In this document: piece after piece, positions 1-5,206 of the stretch
Layout of the letters: each line of letters opens with the position of its first letter
Numbering within the stretch: the first letter of the stretch is position 1
Assembly: GCA_036732565.1 (NCBI GenBank)
Contig: DAINCF010000394.1
Location: 1-6,789, forward strand
Reading direction: 5' to 3'
From: JAIVJN01 sp036732565
GTDB taxonomy: Bacteria > Acidobacteriota > Vicinamibacteria > Vicinamibacterales > UBA2999
DNA: 6,789 bases
Notes under the pieces: generated by a model
What the model was told of the DNA's origin: nothing
The model's database searches: none
What the model saw: the letters and a program-made list of their open reading frames with translations, nothing else
Program-made: the position numbers and the translations under genes

Positions 1-1
1 A

Positions 2-178
2 ACGAGCTTGCCGGAGCTGGCGCGCCGCGCGTCGATGCAGGCCGAACGCGAGGCCATCCAGGAAGCCCTCGATCACTTCCGCTGGAACCGGCGCAAGGCG
101 GCGCAGGCGCTCGGCGTCAGCTACAAGACGCTGTTGAACAAGATGAAGGAGTGCGGGATCGCGGAGCCGAAGGGCTGA
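2..178 (+). CDS. C-terminal end of a regulator with a Fis-type helix-turn-helix (5' end outside the window)
   Basis: Only the last 58 codons are present, open from the window edge to TGA 176-178. The translation contains an acidic/basic helix (AEREAIQEALDHF) followed by WNRRKAAQALGVSYKTLLNKMKECGI, the classic Fis-type DNA-binding helix-turn-helix. That motif ends NtrC-family sigma-54-dependent activators and some two-component response regulators. The AAA+ and receiver domains, if any, lie upstream of the window, so the exact subfamily cannot be decided; a Fis-only or PrrA/ActR-like short regulator would end the same way. It converges on the minus-strand histidine kinase with only 13 nt between stop codons. 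Such a regulator could in principle partner that kinase, but nothing seen here proves it. Confidence 0.8.
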   Translation, partial: TSLPELARRASMQAEREAIQEALDHFRWNRRKAAQALGVSYKTLLNKMKECGIAEPKG

Positions 179-179
179 C

Positions 180-209
180 CGACCGGTGACGCTATGCCGA
201 CGCCGGTCG
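180..209. terminator. Candidate hairpin between convergent genes
   Basis: CGACCGG (180-186) and CCGGTCG (203-209) are exact reverse complements. A G-T wobble and one more G-C pair extend the stem to 9 bp around a 12-nt loop. It lies immediately after the regulator stop at 178 and covers the last codons and stop of the opposing kinase. No T-run follows on either strand, so it is at best a non-canonical bidirectional terminator and may be chance in GC-rich DNA. Confidence 0.3.
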
Positions 210-1475
210 CTCCCAATGGAGCGTGAACGTGGTGCCTTCCCCTTCGTGCGAGGAAACCTCCACGGACCCACCGCTGGCCTCCATGCTCTCCCGCACGATT
301 GACAGGCCCAGCCCCAGCCCCTGCGCGCCGAGCTCATCGTCTCGATCGGCGTGCACGCGAACGAACTGCTGAAAGATGATGTCCAATCGATTGGCCGGAA
401 TCCCGATGCCGTTGTCGCGAACGACGACGGTGAACGGTTGGCCGGCAACCGTGTCCACCTCGACGACCCGCTTGGGCTTGCTCGGATCGGCGTACTTGAT
501 GGCGTTGGCCAGCAGGTTGATGAACACGAGCTCCAACCGCGCTGGATCGATGACGAGGGTCGGCAGCGTGTCCGAGACACGCACCCGCACATCCCGAGCG
601 TCGGCCATGTCCTTCAATTGATCAGCGACGTCGCGGACCAGCGCCGCTATCTCCACGCGCTGCTCCGTTGGGGTGTCCTCGCGCGCGCGGCTCAGGCGGG
701 CGATGCGTTCCAGTTTGCCCGCCACCTCGCCCAGACGCGCCACGTTGCGATTCAGCGTCTCCACGAGCTGCTGTTCCTGCGCGTTCCCCGGCTCCGGCCA
801 CATCTTGGCCAGCACTTGCAGCACGCCGAGCGGCTGACGGATCTCGTGGCTGACGAGCCGGGTGAAACCGCGGAGCTCGGTCGTCTGGCGCTCGATCGTC
901 TCGGTGTACTTCGCGACGAAGGTGTCGACGGTCTGCTGCTGCAAGACCCGAACGGCCTGCATCACGCGGCGCATTGCCCACAACGCCGGCAGCGTATCGA
1001 TGGAGCTCCCCGCGCGGCGCACGTCTTCGACGAAGAACGTCTCGAGCACGTCGCCCAGCACGTGATACTCGCGCAGCAGTTGATGCACCGTGGCGCGCTG
1101 CTCGTAGCGAAGCGCGCCGAGCTCGGCGGCCTTGGTCATGACCGTCGTGTTCGCCCCGATCTCCTCGGACTCCGGCGCAGCGATGTACTGCGCGATCGCC
1201 GAAATCAGCTGCGGAATGTGATCGAGCAGACTGGCGCTGGGGAACACCTCGTTGGCACCCACAGGCACAATCGCGTGAAGCCGATCGAGCCACGTCGCCG
1301 CGAGGTCGGCTTGCGCCGCGTCCAAGCGCTTCGCGAGCAGCTCCACGCTGCCGTCTGTGGGGAGAGTCGAGGACAAGCCGCGAGTGTAGCTCGCCAGTAC
1401 TGGCTGGAGCAATCGCGATCTGGCCTTCCTCTTGCTACCGGAGTTCGCGCGAGACCCTTCAGCATGAGGAGGCAC
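192..1475 (-). CDS. Soluble sensor histidine kinase with RsbRD-like N-terminal domain
   Basis: Two-component sensor kinase of about 427 residues that should autophosphorylate on His and pass phosphate to an unidentified response regulator. No hydrophobic segment is seen, so it is probably cytoplasmic. Residues about 44-155 (LLAKRLDAAQADLAATWLDR, then LLDHIPQLI and LRYEQRATVHQLLREY) resemble the RsbR/RsbRD co-antagonist N-terminal domain. The dimerisation/phosphoacceptor helix holds SHEIRQPL with His210. The ATP-binding domain shows the N-box INLLANAIKY (Asn320, Asn324), G1 DNGIGIP (Asp354), F-box IFQQF and G2 GLGLGLSI (386-393). The residue four after His is Gln rather than the usual Thr/Asn, which may weaken phosphatase activity. 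The start is uncertain: the longest frame begins at GTG 1475, but the first 33 or so residues are basic and low-complexity. TTG at 1376 or GTG at 1346 would keep all recognised domains. Confidence 0.9.
   Translation of the reverse strand: MPPHAEGSRANSGSKRKARSRLLQPVLASYTRGLSSTLPTDGSVELLAKRLDAAQADLAATWLDRLHAIVPVGANEVFPSASLLDHIPQLISAIAQYIAAPESEEIGANTTVMTKAAELGALRYEQRATVHQLLREYHVLGDVLETFFVEDVRRAGSSIDTLPALWAMRRVMQAVRVLQQQTVDTFVAKYTETIERQTTELRGFTRLVSHEIRQPLGVLQVLAKMWPEPGNAQEQQLVETLNRNVARLGEVAGKLERIARLSRAREDTPTEQRVEIAALVRDVADQLKDMADARDVRVRVSDTLPTLVIDPARLELVFINLLANAIKYADPSKPKRVVEVDTVAGQPFTVVVRDNGIGIPANRLDIIFQQFVRVHADRDDELGAQGLGLGLSIVRESMEASGGSVEVSSHEGEGTTFTLHWERPASA
1467..1472 (+). promoter_or_regulatory. 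Strong Shine-Dalgarno AGGAGG
   Basis: A perfect AGGAGG lies 5 nt before ATG 1478. It fixes the start of the small membrane protein and is the best ribosome binding site in the window; the neighbouring genes have weak sites or none. Confidence 0.8.
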
Positions 1476-1477
1476 CC

Positions 1478-1684
1478 ATGAGGCTCGTCGCGATTCTCCT
1501 GATCGTCCTTGGCATTGTCGGGCTGGCCTACGGTGGCATCTCCTGGACCCGCAGAGAGACCGTGGTCGACGCCGGCCCGATCGAAATCACCCGTAATGAC
1601 CGCGAGACGCTACCGCTACCACCCATCGTGGGTGGTGTGCTCGTCGTGGCGGGCATCGCGCTGCTGGTCATGCGCCCACGGTGA
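1478..1684 (+). CDS. Small membrane protein with two transmembrane segments
   Basis: Sixty-eight residues. The N-terminal hydrophobic helix covers about residues 2-22 (LVAILLIVLGIVGLAYGGIS). A polar stretch of about 27 residues follows (WTRRETVVDAGPIEITRNDR), then a second hydrophobic helix at about 50-65 (VGGVLVVAGIALLVM) with a basic end (RPR). The layout, with a YGG-type turn, a DxGPIE(I/V)T motif between helices and a PPxxGG entry to helix 2, is that of a widespread uncharacterised family of small bacterial inner-membrane proteins (DUF3185-like, recalled from memory). No catalytic motif is visible and I do not assign a function. The start is secure because of the AGGAGG. The gene is divergent from the soluble kinase and convergent with the membrane kinase, so it is probably transcribed alone from a promoter lying inside the kinase reading frame. 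Confidence 0.8.
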   Translation: MRLVAILLIVLGIVGLAYGGISWTRRETVVDAGPIEITRNDRETLPLPPIVGGVLVVAGIALLVMRPR

Positions 1685-1697
1685 GCTGTGTCGCTGT

Positions 1698-2513
1698 CTA
1701 CAATCGCACGGGCAAATTGAGGGAGAAGGTGGAGCCGTGGCCGCGGCCCAGGCTGGCGGCCTCGACGGTGCCGCCGTGCAACTCGACGATCTGCTTCACG
1801 AGCGAGAGCCCGAGGCCGACACCGGCGCGCCGGGCGTGCGTTGGGCCCTGACGAAACGGCTCGAAGACGTACGGCAGAAACACGGGATCGATGCCTTCGC
1901 CCGAGTCGATCACGCACACCCGCGCGCGCCCATCGGCGCGCGCGCCTTCCACGCGAATATGCCCGCCCCTCGGCGTGAACTTGATCGCATTCGACACCAG
2001 GTTCCACACCGCCTGTTCGAGCCGCTCGCGATCGGCGTTGATCATCACGGGCTCACGCTCGAACACTACCTCCACCTCCAGCGCCTGCGCTTCCGCGACG
2101 TCGGTTAGCGCGTCGACGGCACGGCGAACGATTGGCTCGAGGTCGGAGCGGACGAGATGCAAAGGCGCCGGCCGTTGTCGCAGGCGGGCCTCATCGAGCA
2201 GGTTCGAGACGAGCAACGTCTCGGCCTGTGCGTTGCGCTCGATGGCATCCAGCGCCCTGGTCGACTCCGCTGCGCCCAACGCGCCTGTTTTCAGCAGGTG
2301 CGTCCACCCGACGATCGCGTTCAGCGGGGTCCGAAGCTCATGCGAGACCGTGGCGAGGAACTCGTCCGTCAAGTCTTCCGCCCGCTCCGCGGCAAAGCGC
2401 GCGCGCGCCTCCGCGGCCTTTCGCCGCGCCAGTTCGCGCCCGACCACCACGCCTACCACTAAGCCGACAGCGACGGCGATCGAGGCCGCGGTAATGAGCA
2501 CGAGAACCGCCAT
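1698..2513 (-). CDS. Membrane-anchored sensor histidine kinase without a sensor domain
   Basis: About 271 residues from ATG 2513. One transmembrane helix starts almost at once (about 2-25, AVLVLITAASIAVAVGLVVG). A short basic/alanine-rich coiled stretch (ELARRKAAEARARFAAERAE) leads straight into the phosphoacceptor helix with VSHELRTPL (His58). The ATP-binding domain has the N-box WNLVSNAIKF (Asn171, Asn175), G1 DSGEG (Asp203), F-box YVFEPF and G2 GVGLGLSL (231-238). All kinase motifs are intact. No periplasmic loop or PAS/HAMP domain is seen, so it probably relies on a partner or on membrane state for its signal. A longer frame from GTG 2615 exists, but its extra 34 residues are polar and unlike a natural kinase N-terminus and neither start has a clear Shine-Dalgarno site. 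I prefer 2513 because it places the helix at the N-terminus. The stop is 13 nt from that of the convergent small membrane protein. Confidence 0.85.
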   Translation of the reverse strand: MAVLVLITAASIAVAVGLVVGVVVGRELARRKAAEARARFAAERAEDLTDEFLATVSHELRTPLNAIVGWTHLLKTGALGAAESTRALDAIERNAQAETLLVSNLLDEARLRQRPAPLHLVRSDLEPIVRRAVDALTDVAEAQALEVEVVFEREPVMINADRERLEQAVWNLVSNAIKFTPRGGHIRVEGARADGRARVCVIDSGEGIDPVFLPYVFEPFRQGPTHARRAGVGLGLSLVKQIVELHGGTVEAASLGRGHGSTFSLNLPVRL

Positions 2514-2583
2514 AAATCTGTCTTGACTCGGTATGTCGCAAACTCCGTTCCCGCGAGAGAGCCTCGCCGAGTCGGGATCCCGG

Positions 2584-2603
2584 GCGTTCCGCGCGTGGAA
2601 CGC
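2584..2603. repeat. Perfect 7-bp inverted repeat, candidate operator
   Basis: GCGTTCC (2584-2590) and GGAACGC (2597-2603) are exact reverse complements separated by GCGCGT. The symmetric GTTCC-N6-GGAAC core lies about 71 bp upstream of the membrane kinase start, a sensible position for a regulator of that gene. It matches no operator I can name with confidence. Confidence 0.4.
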
Positions 2604-2635
2604 GCATTGCTTCACTCACGTTCTGGAGACTGCAC

Positions 2636-2681
2636 GCGGTTGGGGTTGGCACCCGGCGCCTTTCAATGGGTAGCCAACCGC
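2636..2681. repeat. Tandem GGTTGG with one shared CCAACC partner (two alternative hairpins)
   Basis: GGTTGG occurs twice in tandem at 2638-2649. The first copy, as GCGGTTGG (2636-2643), pairs exactly with CCAACCGC (2674-2681). The second copy, as GGTTGGCACCC (2644-2654), pairs with GGGT (2668-2671) and GCCAACC (2673-2679) with a single bulged A at 2672, giving 11 pairs and a 13-nt loop. The two hairpins exclude each other. Whether the region is transcribed is unknown; if so it would more likely be as a leader of the minus-strand kinase. Confidence 0.4.
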
Positions 2682-2699
2682 ATCAACTTCTGGTTGATG
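2681..2699. repeat. Perfect 7-bp hairpin
   Basis: CATCAAC (2681-2687) and GTTGATG (2693-2699) are exact reverse complements with a 5-nt loop, TTCTG. It abuts the preceding hairpin. No T-run follows on the plus strand, so it is not a standard terminator; an operator or leader structure is possible. Confidence 0.4.
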
Positions 2700-2732
2700 A
2701 CGACCGCAGCCGCACTTTTCACCCGCCAGTAG

Positions 2733-2763
2733 CGTCGCCGCCGGATTCGATTCGGTGGCGACG
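2733..2763. repeat. 11-bp inverted repeat upstream of the carboxylase promoter, candidate regulator binding site
   Basis: CGTCGCCGCCG (2733-2743) pairs with CGGTGGCGACG (2753-2763) over 11 positions with a single G-T wobble. The 9-nt centre, GATTCGATT, begins the tandem pair GATTC GATTC (2744-2753). Relative to the TATAAT at 2790 it occupies about -68 to -38, directly upstream of where a -35 box should be. The -35 position itself (2767-2772) shows no consensus, so an activator binding here is plausible. This is inferred from position only. Confidence 0.45.
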
Positions 2764-2789
2764 TCCCGCCCCCGCTCACCCGGGCTGGC

Positions 2790-2795
2790 TATAAT
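2790..2795 (+). promoter_or_regulatory. Consensus -10 element for the leucine-catabolic operon
   Basis: An exact TATAAT in GC-rich surroundings, with a TG two bases upstream (2786-2787), one base away from the extended -10 position. Transcription would begin near 2801-2803, only about 12 nt before ATG 2814. No TTGACA-like box sits 16-18 bp upstream. Probable housekeeping-sigma promoter of the carboxylase operon. Confidence 0.55.
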
Positions 2796-2813
2796 GTCGC
2801 GTTCGCGCTCTCG

Positions 2814-4421
2814 ATGGACAAACTGGAATCACACATCCGCCCGGAGAGCGACGAGTTCCGGGCCAATCGCGACCGGATGGTCGCGCTCCTCATTGAGTAC
2901 CGCGAGCGGCTGGCGCTCGTGCACCAAGGCGGCGGGCCACGCTATCTGCAGCGGCATCGCGAGCAGGGTAAGTTGCCCGTGCGCGAACGGATCGACAAGC
3001 TTCTGGACCCGGGTGCCGCCTTCCTCGAGCTCTCGCCGCTCGCCGCGTGGGACATGTACGAGAACGAGGCGCCCGCGGCTGGCGTCATCACGGGCATCGG
3101 TCGCGTCTCTGGACGCGACGTGTTGATCGTCGCCAACGACGCCACGGTCAAGGGCGGCACCTACTATCCGACGACCGTCAAGAAGCACCTTCGCGCGCAG
3201 GAAATCGCGCTCCAGAACGCGCTGCCCTGTGTGTACCTGGTCGACTCCGGTGGCGCGTTTCTGCCGCTCCAGGCCGACGTCTTCCCTGACCGCGAGCATT
3301 TCGGGCGCATCTTCTTCAACCAGGCCCGCATGTCCGCCGAGGGCATCCCACAGATCGCCGTGGTGATGGGCTCGTGCACGGCTGGCGGCGCTTACGTGCC
3401 GGCGATGTCCGACGAAACCATCATCGTCAAAGGCACCGGCACGATCTTTCTTGGAGGGCCCCCGCTGGTGAAGGCCGCCACCGGCGAAGAGGTCACGGCG
3501 GAGGAGCTCGGTGGCGCCGACGTTCACACCCGCCTCTCGGGCGTCGCCGACTACTTCGCCGAGGACGACGACCACGCGCTGCATCAGGCGAGGACGATCG
3601 TCTCCACCCTGCACCGGGTCAAACGTCTGCCGGCGGACATGACACCCCCGGAGGATCCCGCATACGACCCGGACGAGATCTACGGCATCGTCAGCGCCGA
3701 CGTGCGCAAGCCCTACGACATCCGCGAGGTCCTCGCCCGCATCGTCGACGGCTCGCGCTTCGACGAGTTCAAGGAGCGCTACGCCACCACCCTCGTCTGC
3801 GGCTTTGCTCGCCTCCACGGCTTCCTGGTCGGCATCATCGCCAACAACGGCGTGCTCTTTTCCGAGTCGGCGCTCAAGGCGACGCACTTCATCGAGCTCT
3901 GCAACCTGCGCGGCGTTCCGCTGATCTTCCTGCAGAACATCACCGGCTTCATGGTCGGCAAGCAGTACGAACGGGGCGGCATCGCCAAGGATGGCGCCAA
4001 GATGGTGCATGCGGTCGCCAATTCGGTGGTGCCGAAGTTCACCGTGATCATCGGCGGGTCGTTCGGCGCTGGGAACTACGGCATGTGCGGCCGCGCCTAC
4101 GAGCCGCGGCTGCTGTGGATGTGGCCCAACGCGCGCATCTCGGTGATGGGCGGCGAGCAGGCCGCGGGCGTGCTGACGACGGTGAAACGGGACCAGCTGG
4201 CGCGCGACGGCAAACCGTTCCCAGCGGAAGAAGAAGCCGCAATCCGCGATCCGATCCTCGAGAAGTACGACCATGAGGGATCGCCGTACTACTCCACGGC
4301 CCGGCTGTGGGACGATGGGATCCTGGATCCGGCGCAGACGAGGGCCGCCTTGGCGCTCGGCTTGTCGGCGGCGGCCAACGCGCCGGTTCCCCCGGCGAAG
4401 TTCGGCATCTTCAGGATGTGA
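2814..4421 (+). CDS. mccB: Methylcrotonoyl-CoA carboxylase beta subunit (carboxyltransferase)
   Basis: Transfers the carboxyl group from carboxybiotin to 3-methylcrotonoyl-CoA, giving 3-methylglutaconyl-CoA in leucine and isovalerate breakdown; cytoplasmic. The 535 residues match the family's usual full length. The N-terminus (LESHIRPESDEFRANRDRM, then KLPVRERIDKLLDPG) is typical of this subunit and supports ATG 2814, although no Shine-Dalgarno precedes it. The N-terminal crotonase-like half has ANDATVKGGTYYP (108-119), LVDSGGAFLP (142-151) and the first oxyanion loop GSCTAGGAY (186-194). The C-terminal half has LQNITGFMVG (373-382), the second oxyanion loop GGSFGAGNYGM (414-424) and YEPRLLWMWPNARISVMGG (429-447), which is strongly diagnostic of methylcrotonoyl- rather than propionyl- or acetyl-CoA carboxylases. 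First gene of the operon; its TGA shares one base with the next ATG. A geranyl-CoA carboxylase (atuC/atuF type) is the main alternative, less likely given the neighbour. Confidence 0.93.
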   Translation: MDKLESHIRPESDEFRANRDRMVALLIEYRERLALVHQGGGPRYLQRHREQGKLPVRERIDKLLDPGAAFLELSPLAAWDMYENEAPAAGVITGIGRVSGRDVLIVANDATVKGGTYYPTTVKKHLRAQEIALQNALPCVYLVDSGGAFLPLQADVFPDREHFGRIFFNQARMSAEGIPQIAVVMGSCTAGGAYVPAMSDETIIVKGTGTIFLGGPPLVKAATGEEVTAEELGGADVHTRLSGVADYFAEDDDHALHQARTIVSTLHRVKRLPADMTPPEDPAYDPDEIYGIVSADVRKPYDIREVLARIVDGSRFDEFKERYATTLVCGFARLHGFLVGIIANNGVLFSESALKATHFIELCNLRGVPLIFLQNITGFMVGKQYERGGIAKDGAKMVHAVANSVVPKFTVIIGGSFGAGNYGMCGRAYEPRLLWMWPNARISVMGGEQAAGVLTTVKRDQLARDGKPFPAEEEAAIRDPILEKYDHEGSPYYSTARLWDDGILDPAQTRAALALGLSAAANAPVPPAKFGIFRM

Positions 4422-5206
4422 TGGCTTACGAGTTCCTGACGACGCGTCGTGACGGCGCGGTCGAGTACCTGACGCTGAATCGGCCTGAGGTGCGAAACGC
4501 GTTCAACGAGCGCGTCATCGCCGAGTTGTCGGAGTGGGCGGCCGGCGCGCGTGAGGATCTCGGCATCCGGGTGGCGGTCATCGCCGGCGCGGGTAAGGCG
4601 TTTTGCGCCGGTGCCGACGCCGCCTGGATGGCCAAGATGATCGACTACTCGCACGCCGACAACGTGCGGGATGCGACCACCATGGCGTCGATGTTTCTCG
4701 CGCTCAACACGCTGCCCTTCGTGGTGATCGGCCGCGTGCACGGGGCGGCGCTGGGCGGCGGCGCGGGCCTCGCGGCGATCTGCGACATCGTCGTGGCCGA
4801 GGACGCGGCGTTGTTCGGGTTCACGGAAACGAAGCTGGGCATTCTCCCGGCGGTGATCTCGCCGTACGTCCTGCCGAAGATCGGCGTCTCGGCGGCGCGC
4901 GAGCTGTTTCTTACCGGCATGCGCTTCAGCGCGACGCGAGCCAAGGACATCGGATTGGTCCACGCCGTGGTGGCCGGCGAGGAGCTCGACACCCGCGTGC
5001 AGACCTACGTCGTCGAATGCCTCACGGCGGCGCCCAGCGGCATCGCCGCGTCGAAAGCGCTCATTTCGCAGGTATGGGGTCGATCGCCGGAAGCGGCGAT
5101 AGCGATCACGGCCGAGGCGATCGCGACGCAGCGCGTCTCGCCCGACGGGCAAGACGGGTTGCGCGCCTTTCTCGGCAAGACGAAGCCTGGTTGGGTTCCG
5201 TCGTGA
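4421..5206 (+). CDS. liuC: Enoyl-CoA hydratase/isomerase family, probable methylglutaconyl-CoA hydratase
   Basis: Crotonase-fold enzyme of 261 residues, expected to hydrate 3-methylglutaconyl-CoA to HMG-CoA, the step after the carboxylase. Visible motifs are LNRPEVRNAFN (19-29), the CoA/oxyanion loop FCAGADAAWM (61-70), VHGAALGGGAGLAAICD (106-122) and FGFTETKLGILPAVISPYV (132-150). Glu136 in FTET aligns with the second catalytic Glu of crotonases (Glu164 of rat enoyl-CoA hydratase). The place of the first Glu (Glu144) is Gly116, as I recall for some LiuC-type proteins. The PAVISPY segment also fits that group. The start is ATG 4421, overlapping the preceding stop (TGATG) with AGGA at 4413-4416; the frame is open further upstream, but only over the end of the carboxylase gene. 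The gene overlaps the next by four bases (GTGA). A substrate other than methylglutaconyl-CoA cannot be excluded from sequence. Confidence 0.87.
   Translation: MAYEFLTTRRDGAVEYLTLNRPEVRNAFNERVIAELSEWAAGAREDLGIRVAVIAGAGKAFCAGADAAWMAKMIDYSHADNVRDATTMASMFLALNTLPFVVIGRVHGAALGGGAGLAAICDIVVAEDAALFGFTETKLGILPAVISPYVLPKIGVSAARELFLTGMRFSATRAKDIGLVHAVVAGEELDTRVQTYVVECLTAAPSGIAASKALISQVWGRSPEAAIAITAEAIATQRVSPDGQDGLRAFLGKTKPGWVPS

Larger units (their letters stand above)
2514..2813. other. Divergent intergenic region with several dyads; no convincing gene
   Basis: This 300-bp stretch separates the minus-strand membrane kinase from the plus-strand carboxylase operon. Short open frames exist on both strands, but none has a good start, ribosome site or recognisable protein. 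The stretch contains four inverted repeats (2584-2603, 2636-2681, 2681-2699, 2733-2763) and a TATAAT at 2790-2795. It is AT-richer than its surroundings in parts, for example 2655-2720, as expected for promoter DNA. Confidence 0.6.

Noticed and set aside
351..1481. Long open frame on the plus strand opposite the soluble kinase
   Set aside because: It is the antisense of a gene with all kinase motifs. Long antisense frames are expected in GC-rich DNA, and its translation is Arg/His/Leu-rich without domains.
2523..2732. Possible small plus-strand gene in the intergenic region
   Set aside because: Begins with TTG, has no ribosome site, and its translation shows no helix, signal or family pattern.
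2630..2765. Possible tRNA or tRNA remnant, suggested by the run of hairpins
   Set aside because: No T-loop of the GGTTCRANYCC type, no CCA-flanked acceptor stem and no cloverleaf could be built on either strand.
2829..4274. Long minus-strand open frame opposite the carboxyltransferase
   Set aside because: Antisense shadow of a full-length, highly conserved enzyme; no ribosome site or recognisable protein.
4307..4420. Upstream extension of the hydratase reading frame
   Set aside because: The frame is open, but it overlaps the carboxylase end in another frame; crotonases start near the MAYEFLTTRR segment and AGGA precedes ATG 4421.
4603..5202. Upstream extension of the biotin carboxylase reading frame
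   Set aside because: The 200 extra codons are Arg-rich shadow of the hydratase gene; IERLLIANRGEIA is the conserved N-terminus and GTG 5203 gives the usual GTGA overlap.
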